Positions 8,806 to 16,787 of a stretch of 64,000 nucleotides of DNA are shown piece by piece. The position numbers and the translations under genes were made by a program. The notes beneath the pieces were generated by a model. That model did not search any database, had not been told where the DNA came from, and saw only the letters and a program-made list of their open reading frames with translations. The number at the start of each line of letters is the position of its first letter. Position 1 is the stretch's first letter. The stretch is from a bacterium (lineage in GTDB: Bacteria; Zhuqueibacterota; QNDG01; JAFGCO01), in NCBI GenBank assembly GCA_016932575.1, contig JAFGCO010000042.1:18682-82681 (forward strand), written 5' to 3'.

Positions 8806-11039
8806 GATTTCGAATTTCACAATCCATTACGGCCGGCATGTTCTGTCTGCTATTCATGCACGCTGAAATGGTTCACGCAGCTCCCAGTCTGATTTCATTA
8901 AAACGCGGACATGAAGGAGAGAGGTATTGGGCGGCTTTTGTATTTGATGAAAACGCCCGCTGGCTTGGCGTTTCTCAGTCGAGAAACGGGGCATATGCCG
9001 TGTATTTCAGCGGTAATGCCAAAGACAAGGATGGAGAAAGAATGTCCATGGATGACGGGCAGTGCCTTATTGGTATTCAACAGGTCAGCCGGCAGCCTTC
9101 TATATTCAAGGCCGATATTCAGTGTGACGTCTCTTATCCGGTTGCTGTGATCCGGAGGTCCAACACTGTCGTGATTGGACTGAACGATCCACGCCTGCTG
9201 ACCCAAAGCAGTCAGGCAGTTTCTGCTGAAGATCAGTATGTAGAACTAATTTCTGTGACAGAGAATCAAAAAACATCGGGAGCAGAAACCCGTTTGCAGT
9301 TCAGTGATGATTATGACTGGATGGGCTTTTTTAAAACCGCATCCAATGAAGCGACACTTCTATTCGCAGGTGTGTCGAATATGTCTCCGGTTGATTCCTA
9401 TATGATGAGCAATAATATTGTCAGAAATGTGCAGTTGTCCACTGATTATAAGAATCCAAGTATGCTGAAAGTGGATATGAAATTTGCCTCGAATGCCCCA
9501 TATGCCATTATGAAAAAAAGCAATGATCTGGTCGTGTCGGGCCGATCCTCCTTATCGGATGATCAGTCGATGGCTGAGGAGGTATTGCGTCCTCAGGAAG
9601 AATCCCTGGCTTTGTGGGAGGATGATTCTGGTTTGTCTGACGCTTCGCTTTATGATGAAGGTCATTTGTTTGACCGGGAACAGGCCGGATCATCGAATAC
9701 AGGGACAATGAATCAACCAGTCTCTCAAAAACAGATGAAACGAGACTGGACGATGCCTGTTTATACGGAAGGCAGGGAAGGCAGTTCGATTCCCTGGGAT
9801 CAGATTGTGTCTTTTGAGTTCACAGATACTCCTATCAAGGATGCCTTGCGATTAATTGCTGTTTCCAACAATTTAAATATGGTTATTAGTGAGAATATCA
9901 CCGGCACTGTGACCATGAATCTTCAAAATGTAAGTCTGCGCCAGGCCATTGAACGCATTTTACACACACATAATATGGAATATATTGTTCAGGATGACAT
10001 CATTACGGTAAAACCGGTGAGAATCTATTTTACCGGCGGTATGCAGACAAAGGTGTACCGGCTTCAGTATGCGGATGCCAACAATGTGGTGAGGGTGGTA
10101 CGCCGTGTCGCTTCCAATGATTCACTGGTCGAAGTGTTTAATACAGAGTTTTTAAACTATGAGATCGCAGGAAAAAATCGGAAGTCAGCCGGCGGTGTGG
10201 CTGTTCAGGGTATCCGTCGGGCCAGTATGCTCGTAGTGACAGACCGGCCTGAAAAAATACGGGAGATCGATGCGATTATTCAGGCATTGGACGAGCCGCC
10301 GGTTCAAATTATGATTGAATCGAAACTGGTGGAAGTATCGCCGACTTATGAGGAGGAACTGGGCATTGACTGGGACAGAACGCTTGGGATGTATCTTCAA
10401 AACAGCCGGGATGATTCGGAAGAAGGGGAACAGAAATTCTTTCAAATCTTTGATGAGAGTGACAAACTCAGATATGAGAATACCTGGAAAATGGGCCGCC
10501 TGACAGCGGAGCAGTATTTGACAGTGCTGGATGTATTAAAAACAAGAACCAACGCGAGACTGCGTCTGAACCCGCGGATTCTGGCCATGAATGATGAGGA
10601 GTCCTGTATCAGTGTGGGTACCACGGTTCCAATTCCTCAAATTCAGCAAGCCATAGGTGGGGCGGGTGGTCAGGAACGCGTAACGTTTCAGTACAAAGAG
10701 ATTAATGTGCAATTGAATGTCACTCCGCATGTGAGTGACAACAGTGAAATTATCATGTATGTGAATCCCATCATCGAAGAGATTACCGATTGGGTGCAAT
10801 TTGGCGGTCAGGAAGCGCCGGTTACCTCGAAACGGGCAGTGAACAGTATTGTAAGCATCAGAAACGGGGAAACCATCGTGATTGGAGGGCTGATTAAAAA
10901 TCAGAAAATGGAGACGGTCAAGAAAGTGTGGCTGCTGGGCAGTCTGCCGCTGTTGGGCCGTTTTTTCCAGCACACAAACCAGCAAGAAGTGCAAACTGAT
11001 CTGATGATTTTTATTACACCGACTATTGTTCAGGGATGA
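8802..11039 (+). CDS. pilQ: PilQ/GspD-family secretin
   Basis: A 745-residue outer-membrane secretin with signal peptide (residues 1 to about 27, ending VHAA). Residues ~30-330 form a beta-rich N-terminal region, possibly AMIN-like. An STN/N0 domain follows (about 345-410, FEFTDTPIKDALRLIAV), then N1 (about 415-510), and the conserved secretin core to the C-terminus (VGTTVPIPQ, SIRNGETIVIGGL, LGRFFQHTNQQEVQTDLMIF). Start ATG 8802 is preferred over an upstream in-frame start at 8754 because it carries the signal peptide, has GGAAGGAAG just upstream and overlaps the previous stop. The pilT gene 150 bases downstream favours a pilus secretin over a type II secretion one. Confidence 0.9.
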   Translation: MRFRISQSITAGMFCLLFMHAEMVHAAPSLISLKRGHEGERYWAAFVFDENARWLGVSQSRNGAYAVYFSGNAKDKDGERMSMDDGQCLIGIQQVSRQPSIFKADIQCDVSYPVAVIRRSNTVVIGLNDPRLLTQSSQAVSAEDQYVELISVTENQKTSGAETRLQFSDDYDWMGFFKTASNEATLLFAGVSNMSPVDSYMMSNNIVRNVQLSTDYKNPSMLKVDMKFASNAPYAIMKKSNDLVVSGRSSLSDDQSMAEEVLRPQEESLALWEDDSGLSDASLYDEGHLFDREQAGSSNTGTMNQPVSQKQMKRDWTMPVYTEGREGSSIPWDQIVSFEFTDTPIKDALRLIAVSNNLNMVISENITGTVTMNLQNVSLRQAIERILHTHNMEYIVQDDIITVKPVRIYFTGGMQTKVYRLQYADANNVVRVVRRVASNDSLVEVFNTEFLNYEIAGKNRKSAGGVAVQGIRRASMLVVTDRPEKIREIDAIIQALDEPPVQIMIESKLVEVSPTYEEELGIDWDRTLGMYLQNSRDDSEEGEQKFFQIFDESDKLRYENTWKMGRLTAEQYLTVLDVLKTRTNARLRLNPRILAMNDEESCISVGTTVPIPQIQQAIGGAGGQERVTFQYKEINVQLNVTPHVSDNSEIIMYVNPIIEEITDWVQFGGQEAPVTSKRAVNSIVSIRNGETIVIGGLIKNQKMETVKKVWLLGSLPLLGRFFQHTNQQEVQTDLMIFITPTIVQG

Positions 11040-11190
11040 TGTGGATTAAATAATACATAATCAGGGATTGTTCTGAATATTTACGGTTGGATTGAAATAT
11101 GTATCACTGGATATTGATAATTGTAATTGATCGATTGCTTAAGCGATTGATTCTTCAGCATGATAAATCTGATATAAAAAGGTTAATTCT

Positions 11191-12270
11191 ATGATTACAA
11201 GGGACAAAGTCAATCAGTTGTTAACACACGCCTACCGTATACAAGCTTCCGATATTCATCTCAGCAGCGGATATCCTCCAATTTTTCGTGTCGATGGTAA
11301 AATGCAGCCTGTAGGAAACAAAGTCATCTCCAAACAGGATATGGAAGATATTATTGTCCAGATATTGGATGATTTTCAGATGGAACGATTCAGGGAATTA
11401 AAAGAGCTTGATTTTGGATATTCGGTGCAGAATGTCGCCCATTATCGGACCAATGTTTTTATGAAACTGGATGGTTACGGGCTGGCTTTCCGTGTCATTC
11501 CGGACCGTATTCGATCCCTTGATGAGTTAGGTATGCCGGAGGGAGTGGTTTCATTGGCCCGCCGTATGGAAGGATTGATCCTGGTCACGGGACCGACTGG
11601 CCATGGAAAATCCACAACACTGGCCGGAATGATCGACTTGATTAATTCCGAGCGGCATTCCCATATTATCACCATTGAAGATCCTATTGAATATACACAT
11701 CCTAAGAAACAGTGCCTCATTCAACAGAGAGAGCTGGGAAGCCATACGCATTCATTTGCCAATGCATTAAGGAGTGCGTTACGTGAAGATCCCGATGTCA
11801 TCCTTGTGGGTGAGATGCGTGATGTCGAAACCATTTCTCTAGCGCTGACGGCGGCGGAAACCGGTCATTTAGTCATGTCAACACTGCATACAAGAAATGC
11901 CCCTGATACCATCAACCGTGTGATTGACGTATTCAGCGGGGATCAGCAAAATCAGGTGCTGACACAGCTTGCCGGTTCACTTGTTGGTGTGATCGCGCAG
12001 AGACTTCTGCCTACAGCATCCGGTACCGGACGATGCGCTGCTGTGGAAGTCATGATCGCAACAAGCGCAATACGAAATCTGATTCGTGAAAAAAAGACAC
12101 ATCAAATTCCCTCGACCATGCAGTCCAGCGCTTCCCAGGGTAATGTCACCCTGGATGAAAGTTTAACCCGAATGCTTAGAAGCGGTACAATCACAAGGGA
12201 TGTGGTGTTGAAATATGCCATTGAACCGGAACGATTTGTTCAAACTGTCGCAAAAAAGGGGAGGGCATAG
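11191..12270 (+). CDS. pilT: PilT pilus retraction ATPase
   Basis: A 359-residue hexameric secretion ATPase that powers pilus disassembly and twitching. Visible motifs: Walker A GPTGHGKSTT (about residue 132), the Asp box around IEDPIEY, Walker B LREDPDVILVGEMRD, the His box (GHLVMSTLHTRNA), and the PilT-specific AIRNLIREKKTHQI near residue 290. Length matches PilT (about 345-370), and there is no N1 domain as in PilB. It follows the secretin gene with a 150-base gap and may have its own promoter there. Confidence 0.93.
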   Translation: MITRDKVNQLLTHAYRIQASDIHLSSGYPPIFRVDGKMQPVGNKVISKQDMEDIIVQILDDFQMERFRELKELDFGYSVQNVAHYRTNVFMKLDGYGLAFRVIPDRIRSLDELGMPEGVVSLARRMEGLILVTGPTGHGKSTTLAGMIDLINSERHSHIITIEDPIEYTHPKKQCLIQQRELGSHTHSFANALRSALREDPDVILVGEMRDVETISLALTAAETGHLVMSTLHTRNAPDTINRVIDVFSGDQQNQVLTQLAGSLVGVIAQRLLPTASGTGRCAAVEVMIATSAIRNLIREKKTHQIPSTMQSSASQGNVTLDESLTRMLRSGTITRDVVLKYAIEPERFVQTVAKKGRA

Positions 12271-12329
12271 GGAGAGGCAAGAAACAAGTCGTTGGGTCAC
12301 AGAGTCGTTGGTTGAGTGACGGAAACGGA

Positions 12330-12515
12330 GCATGGGAGAGACGGGGAAACGGAGAAAAAGAATCAAGAAAAAAGAATCAAGAAAGAAACAAGAGGCAAGA
12401 AACAAGAAGCAAAAAACAAAAGACAAGAGACAAGAAGGTAGCAGCCGAAAACCGGATAAACGAGTCGCTAAGAATCAGAAACCGGAAGCCAGAAGCCGTA
12501 AACCGGATACGGGGA
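12330..12515 (+). repeat. Purine-rich degenerate repeat tract
   Basis: The plus strand is almost purely A/G with scattered C. From about 12350 to 12436 a short unit of the form (A/G)AAGAA(A/T)CAAG recurs with drift. From about 12449 to 12511 the words ACCGGAT and CCAGAAGCC recur. Two overlapping open frames here are made only of Lys, Arg, Glu, Gln and Asn and are a by-product of composition. The whole 12271-12636 stretch between pilT and the trxB promoter holds nothing else recognisable. Confidence 0.6.
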
Positions 12516-12636
12516 CAATCACGATTATTGCAGGGGGGATTATATTTAAGAGGAATATCTGCCGTTATTACCTTGTCAAATTTATTATTATCCTATTATA
12601 TATTTTGAGCAGTGCGATTTTTGTATTAAAAAAGAC

Positions 12637-12665
12637 TTGACAAAGTGATCGCTAATTAGTATATT
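12637..12665 (+). promoter_or_regulatory. Sigma-70 promoter of the trxB-arsR-trxA operon
   Basis: TTGACA at 12637-12642 and TATATT at 12660-12665 are separated by 17 bases, a near-consensus housekeeping promoter. Transcription would start near 12672, about 34 bases before the GTG start of trxB. Confidence 0.75.
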
Positions 12666-12670
12666 AAGTT

Positions 12671-12686
12671 ATTCGAATATTTGAAT
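12671..12686 (+). promoter_or_regulatory. ArsR-type operator overlapping the trxB transcription start
   Basis: ATTCGAATATTTGAAT is a palindrome of two 7-base arms with one mismatch around a TA centre. ArsR/SmtB regulators bind this kind of ATTCAA/TTGAAT repeat. It covers the predicted +1 of an operon that itself encodes an ArsR protein, so autorepression is the simplest reading. Confidence 0.55.
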
Positions 12687-12705
12687 TAGCTATGGAGACA
12701 ATAAG

Positions 12706-13635
12706 GTGTCTGATATGATATTTGATGTTTTGATTCTTGGTGGCGGTCCCGGGGGATTAACAGCAGGAATCTATGCGGGAAGAGCCCAGTTGAAAACGGG
12801 AATGATTGAGCGTCTGATGCCTGGTGGTCAGGTGGCCGGCACGGAACTCATTGAAAATTATCCCGGGTTTGCCGATGGTGTCGCCGGTCCGGATTTGATG
12901 ATGGCTATGGAAAAACAGGCCAGAAAGTTTGGTCTGGAGATCATGACCGGAACCATTGAAAGCCTGGATTTCAAGTCCGCACCCAAAAAAGTGGTTGCCA
13001 GTGGCAAGACTTATTATGCCAAAGCGGTTATCATTTCAACCGGGACAGATCCCAAATTGCTGAATATTCCCGGTGAAAAGGAATTTAAAGGGAGAGGAGT
13101 TTCTTACTGCGCCACATGTGACGGACCGTTTTTTAAAGATAAAGACGTGGTCGTTGTAGGCGGAGGCAGCTCGGGAGTACAGGAAAGTCTGTATTTGACA
13201 AGATTTGTAAATAAAATCAATCTTGTTGAATTTATGGATCATTTAAATGCGGAACGGATACTTCAGGAGCGGGCGAAAAAAAATCAGAAATATACATTTT
13301 ATCTCAACCATCAGATGTTGTCGATCAACGGATCTCAAAAGGTTGAGTCTGTGACAGTGAAAAACCGTGCAACAGAGGAAGCATTTGATATTCCGGCTGA
13401 GGGCGTATTTATCTGGGTAGGTATGAATCCAAATACTGAATTTTTACAAAATCATATTGATATTAATCCATGGGGATATATTGTTGCCGGGGAAGACTGC
13501 CAAACCTCAGTGCCCGGTGTTTTTGCTGTCGGTGATGTAAGGGATAAAGAGGTCAGGCAGATCACTACAGCTGTTTCCGATGGAACGGTTGCTGCGGAAC
13601 ATGCTCTGAAATACGTTGAATCCCAAGAAAATTGA
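12706..13635 (+). CDS. trxB: Thioredoxin reductase
   Basis: A 309-residue NADPH-dependent flavoprotein that reduces thioredoxin. The N-terminal FAD motif is LGGGPGGLTAGIYAGRA, the redox-active disulfide is CATC (about residue 135, in SYCATCDGPFF), the NADPH-binding Rossmann motif is VVVVGGGSSGVQE, and the C-terminal FAD motif is VFAVGDVRD. It starts with GTG, with GGAG about nine bases upstream. First gene of an operon with an ArsR regulator and thioredoxin, all within a few bases of one another. Confidence 0.93.
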   Translation: MSDMIFDVLILGGGPGGLTAGIYAGRAQLKTGMIERLMPGGQVAGTELIENYPGFADGVAGPDLMMAMEKQARKFGLEIMTGTIESLDFKSAPKKVVASGKTYYAKAVIISTGTDPKLLNIPGEKEFKGRGVSYCATCDGPFFKDKDVVVVGGGSSGVQESLYLTRFVNKINLVEFMDHLNAERILQERAKKNQKYTFYLNHQMLSINGSQKVESVTVKNRATEEAFDIPAEGVFIWVGMNPNTEFLQNHIDINPWGYIVAGEDCQTSVPGVFAVGDVRDKEVRQITTAVSDGTVAAEHALKYVESQEN

Positions 13636-13636
13636 T

Positions 13637-13921
13637 ATGAATACTGTTGAAAATAACAATAATTATGAAGAGAATGCCCGTTTTCTGAAAGCGCTGGCAC
13701 ACCCGACAAGACTGCATATTGTTGAATTGATACGAGATAAGGAGCCTTGTGTGAAAGTGATGGAAGAGGTTTTGGGCGTCTCTCAGGCCAATGTTTCACA
13801 GCATCTGACGCTGTTGAGACATTTGAACATTGTTGAAGCAAAACGAACAGGAAATCAGGTTTGTTATCGAATTAAAAATCCACGTGTCCTCAAATTAATG
13901 GATATGCTTACTGATCAATGA
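13637..13921 (+). CDS. ArsR-family regulator of the thioredoxin operon
   Basis: A 94-residue winged-helix repressor: FLKALAHPTRLHIVELI is the typical N-terminal part and SQANVSQHLTLLRHLNIV the recognition helix and turn. It has two cysteines, in EPCVKV (helix 3 region) and NQVCYRI (wing), but not the ELCVC metal motif of ArsR proper. Thiol or persulfide sensing through the two cysteines is a reasonable guess given the neighbours, not shown. ATG 13637 is chosen, one base after the trxB stop; an upstream TTG at 13616 would overlap trxB. Confidence 0.85.
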   Translation: MNTVENNNNYEENARFLKALAHPTRLHIVELIRDKEPCVKVMEEVLGVSQANVSQHLTLLRHLNIVEAKRTGNQVCYRIKNPRVLKLMDMLTDQ

Positions 13922-13936
13922 AAGGAGAATTCATTT

Positions 13937-14263
13937 ATGGGAAAAGAGATTGAACTGAATGAAACCAACTTTAAACAAGAGGTTTTAGAAGCTGATACTC
14001 CGGTATTGGTTGATTTTTGGGCTACCTGGTGCGGTCCATGCCGGATGGTTGGACCTATTGTTGAAGAAATCGCCGAGGAATATGCAGGAAAAGTCAAGGT
14101 AGGAAAGGTGAATACTGAGGACAATGCGACTCTTGCCGGGGAATACGGAGTTATCAGTATCCCTACATTGATCCTGTTTAAAAATGGAAAACCTGTGGAT
14201 CAGATTATTGGTGCTGTACCCAAAGAAGTCATTGCCAAAAAATTGGATGCAGTCATTTCATGA
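13937..14263 (+). CDS. trxA: Thioredoxin
   Basis: A 108-residue cytoplasmic thioredoxin with the active site WCGPC (about residue 31-35, in [12 protein letters not shown]) and the cis-proline loop SIPT near residue 76. A strong AAGGAG site lies 11 bases before the ATG. It is the substrate of the reductase encoded two genes upstream, so this operon is a self-contained thiol-reducing module. Confidence 0.95.
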   Translation: MGKEIELNETNFKQEVLEADTPVLVDFWATWCGPCRMVGPIVEEIAEEYAGKVKVGKVNTEDNATLAGEYGVISIPTLILFKNGKPVDQIIGAVPKEVIAKKLDAVIS

Positions 14264-14445
14264 GTTTATTGGAAAACAAACAGTTGATCCGTATCATTGC
14301 GGGTATTCTTATCGGGGGATTTCCGGGATTTCTTTATTATCGTTTTATCAGATGCTCAACAGGTACCTGCCCGATTACGCGACACCCGATTTCGACGATG
14401 ATCTATGGTGCTGTACTGGGGTCTCTGATTGCATCCAGTTACTAA
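14260..14445 (+). CDS. Small DUF6132-like membrane protein
   Basis: A 61-residue protein with two hydrophobic segments (about residues 10-27 and 46-60) around a loop with CSTGTCPIT. The CxxGTCPIT loop with two membrane helices is what I know as DUF6132, small proteins often found with thioredoxin-like genes. It overlaps trxA by four bases (ATGA), so it is translationally coupled. The paired cysteines could be a thioredoxin target; the function is unknown. Confidence 0.7.
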   Translation: MSLLENKQLIRIIAGILIGGFPGFLYYRFIRCSTGTCPITRHPISTMIYGAVLGSLIASSY

Positions 14446-14742
14446 ACAGAAATCATTATCAGCTTCTGGATACATGTATGAAATGTGTGGGAAGACAAAT
14501 CGCAATGATCGATTCGTAGATGATGCTATTCAATGCTCTTGCAGTGCTATTACATCCTGTCTGAGAAGTGTTTATCCGGCATTTGCATGAGAGTGAATAG
14601 CAGCGCGTAATAATTAACTGAAGATGCAGACACTGCCAATGACGCTGTCATTTTATAATTCAAATGAGTATGCGCGCGATTTATTTTGATCGTCAGGTGA
14701 TCAATATAAATCATCCCTTAAAAAATGAGAGGAGTCTAAGCG
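14446..14742. other. Intergenic region between DUF6132-like gene and disulfide oxidoreductase gene
   Basis: About 300 bases with no credible gene. A small hairpin (AATGAC, loop GCT, GTCATT at 14639-14653) is followed by an AT-rich stretch and by ATTCAAAT at 14658-14665, which equals one half of the ArsR-type operator upstream of trxB. A good ribosome site (GAGAGGAG) precedes the next gene. Confidence 0.4.
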
Positions 14743-15390
14743 ATGCTCCGGGAAGAAGATAAAAAACAGATTCAGGCTCAGCTGAAAGACATGAAAGATC
14801 CTGTTCGTTTTGTTTTTTTTACGCAGCAAATGGCTGGTACATGTCAGTATTGCATAGAGACAGAAACATTACTGAAAGAACTCGTTGAAATTTCAGAACT
14901 TCTGTCTTTGAAAATATTAAATTATATTACAGATAAAGATGATGTCAAATCGTTGAGTATTGACAAAATACCAGCCACGGCAGTACAGGCTGATAAAGAT
15001 GCGGGGATTCGTTTTTATGGTATTCCGACCGGATATGAATTCGCAGCTTTTCTTCAAATGATTCTGGCACTGTCGCAGGGAAACAGCGGACTGGATGACA
15101 TTTTGAAAGAACGTCTGCATCAAATTCAAAATCCGGTTCATATTCAAACATTTGTGACTCCCACCTGTCCCTATTGCACCCGTTCTGCATTTACATCCTA
15201 TCAATTTGCCATGGAAAACAGTAATATCCGTGCGGATGTTGTTGAAATCTCCGAATTTCCTCATCTGGCACAGAAATATGGGGTTATGGGGGTACCCAAA
15301 GTCGTTATCAATGAATCTCATTCGTTTGAAGGCGCTCTTCCTGAAACAATGTTTCTTGAGCATATTGAGATTGCACTTAAGAAAGAGTAG
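14743..15390 (+). CDS. Glutaredoxin-like protein disulfide oxidoreductase (two CxxC units)
   Basis: A 215-residue protein made of two thioredoxin-fold units, each with its own active site: CQYC near residue 32 and CPYC near residue 145 (TPTCPYCTRSA). This tandem layout is that of the protein disulfide oxidoreductase/glutaredoxin-like family (PDO), best known from archaea and thermophiles and from AhpF N-terminal domains. No signal peptide, so it acts in the cytoplasm. It lies 300 bases behind the thioredoxin operon and could be reduced by the same TrxB. Confidence 0.85.
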   Translation: MLREEDKKQIQAQLKDMKDPVRFVFFTQQMAGTCQYCIETETLLKELVEISELLSLKILNYITDKDDVKSLSIDKIPATAVQADKDAGIRFYGIPTGYEFAAFLQMILALSQGNSGLDDILKERLHQIQNPVHIQTFVTPTCPYCTRSAFTSYQFAMENSNIRADVVEISEFPHLAQKYGVMGVPKVVINESHSFEGALPETMFLEHIEIALKKE

Positions 15391-15695
15391 AGGCTCCTAA
15401 ATCAGATAATGTCAGTAATATATTGCTCCCTATGCTGTTTATGGCAGGGGAAATCGTCTTTTAGGGACGATTATAGGAAAGAAATTCTTGGTATCTGATG
15501 ATATTTCCCTATTAAGTGTAAATTTTATTCGATTTATTGAATGTTGATGTATTTAATTTTGGCTTTGATAATGGAATCTTTTTGTGTGAGAACAAGCCAG
15601 AAGAGATGCAATTCTGCAATGATCATTTTTTTAAGCATATGATAAAATTTCCTTTGATTTTTGATGTTGAATTTTGCATTTTTATAGTGATTTGT
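15391..15695. other. Leader region upstream of the chemosensory operon
   Basis: AT-rich and without a convincing gene. A 7-bp hairpin (AATCGTC/GACGATT, 15452-15472) with no T-run follows the disulfide oxidoreductase gene. Enhancer sites for a sigma-54 activator would be expected here, but I see no repeated palindrome. Two mutually antisense 99-codon frames over 15534-15836 look random. Confidence 0.4.
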
Positions 15696-15710
15696 TGGCA
15701 CAGCTTTTGC
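15696..15710 (+). promoter_or_regulatory. Sigma-54 (-24/-12) promoter of the chemosensory operon
   Basis: TGGCAC-N5-TTGC with the invariant GG (15697-15698) and GC (15709-15710) exactly ten bases apart, matching the RpoN consensus in all ten fixed positions. Transcription would start near 15722, about 100 bases before the CheY-like gene. Confidence 0.8.
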
Positions 15711-15826
15711 CGAAATAGTTATCGTCTTGTAAAAAGCGGATTTAAAGGGAAAAATTTTCCTTTTGAAACACGAATTGTTCATATTGAAAGTACTGATATG
15801 TGTGTGATCGCCAAGAGGAGGAAATA

Positions 15827-16198
15827 TTGCCATTAAAAGTACTCATTGTGGATGATGATAATGGTATTCGAAAACTTCTTGGTCGTTTTTTGGAACGAGA
15901 GGGTTTTGCTACGCTTGAAGCAGAAAACGGGCTTGAGGGCGTTGAGACAGCGAAAAGGGAACAGCCTGATCTGATTATTATGGATGTTATGATGCCCCAG
16001 ATGGACGGCTTAACAGCTGCCAGGCTTATTAAATTTTACAAACCGTTGAGTGAAGTCCCGATTATCTTTTTAACGGCCAAAGACGCTGAGAAAGAAATCG
16101 AATTGGCTGAAGCCACAAGAGCTGAAGCGTATGTAACCAAGCCTTTTGATGTCAGGCAGGTTATAGAGGTTGTAAAAAGTCTGTTTGAGAAAGTATAA
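15827..16198 (+). CDS. CheY-like single-domain response regulator
   Basis: A 123-residue REC domain without an output domain. The acidic pocket is VDDD near the N-terminus, the phospho-acceptor Asp lies in IIMDVMMPQMDG, the switch Thr in IFLTAKD and the Lys in YVTKPFD. The start is TTG 15827 because GAGGAGG lies directly upstream at 15814-15822; longer versions add a non-homologous stretch. First gene of the sigma-54-driven chemosensory operon, so it is probably the diffusible output of the CheA kinase encoded downstream. Confidence 0.85.
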   Translation: MPLKVLIVDDDNGIRKLLGRFLEREGFATLEAENGLEGVETAKREQPDLIIMDVMMPQMDGLTAARLIKFYKPLSEVPIIFLTAKDAEKEIELAEATRAEAYVTKPFDVRQVIEVVKSLFEKV

Positions 16199-16263
16199 CC
16201 GGTTATTATACTCGTGATAACAGTGGAACAGGATGCGGTATTTCCAGGAGGACCTGAACCTTT

Positions 16264-16782
16264 ATGAACGAAACCAGACATTGTGTTGTTTTTTCACTTG
16301 ATGAGCGGTTATTTGCATTGCCATTGTCGATCGTAGAACGGATAACGCGAGCTGTCGCAATCACTCCTTTGCCTAAATCATCGGAAGTTATTCTTGGTGT
16401 TATCAATCTTCAGGGACGGGTTATCCCTGTCGTTAATATTCGAAAGAGATTTTCATTCGATGAAAAGGGATTAAATACAGAGCAGCATTTTATTATTGGC
16501 AAGGCAAATGAAAAAGATGTAGCGATTTTGGTCGATAATGTATTGGATATCATTGAGGTTTCCAAGGATAAACTGGTCAATCAAGAAGAAATTACTTCTA
16601 ATATGCCTTATATATCCGGTGTGATCAAACAAGATGAAGAGATGGTGCTTGTTCATGATTTGGACACTCTGCTGTCACTGGATGAAATTCAAAAAGTTGA
16701 AGATGTCATCAAGTCGATGGATAATGACTCGAAAAGCAAAAATCCACTAAAAACCAAGCGAAGAACACAAAGAAAGAAATAG
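16264..16782 (+). CDS. cheW: CheW coupling protein 1
   Basis: A 172-residue CheW: CVVFSLDERLFALPLSIVERI, then ILGVINLQGRVIPVVNIRKRF, and the second SH3-like half with VDNVLDIIEV. It links receptor and CheA. The last ~30 residues are a Lys/Ser/Asn-rich tail not needed for the fold. It ends five bases before the CheR gene. The operon has a second, different CheW, which suggests two coupling roles or arrays with mixed composition. Confidence 0.88.
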   Translation: MNETRHCVVFSLDERLFALPLSIVERITRAVAITPLPKSSEVILGVINLQGRVIPVVNIRKRFSFDEKGLNTEQHFIIGKANEKDVAILVDNVLDIIEVSKDKLVNQEEITSNMPYISGVIKQDEEMVLVHDLDTLLSLDEIQKVEDVIKSMDNDSKSKNPLKTKRRTQRKK

Positions 16783-16787
16783 CCATT

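Noticed and set aside
11141-11160. Repeat of CGATTG around GCTTAAGC upstream of pilT as an operator
   Set aside because: Short and in an AT-rich spacer; no regulator or second copy supports it.
12312-12640. Two overlapping open frames of about 100 codons (Lys/Arg/Asn-rich)
   Set aside because: They lie in the purine-rich repeat tract, have repetitive charged composition, no ribosome site and no fold; the open frames follow from the scarcity of T.
14686-14710. TTGATC and TATAAA as a promoter of the disulfide oxidoreductase gene
   Set aside because: The spacing of 13 bases is too short for a sigma-70 promoter.
15452-15472. 7-bp hairpin after the disulfide oxidoreductase gene as a terminator
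   Set aside because: No T-run follows the stem; mentioned only as a feature of the spacer.
15534-15836. Two mutually antisense 99-codon frames upstream of the CheY-like gene
   Set aside because: Both cover the sigma-54 promoter and a low-complexity AT-rich region; neither has a ribosome site.
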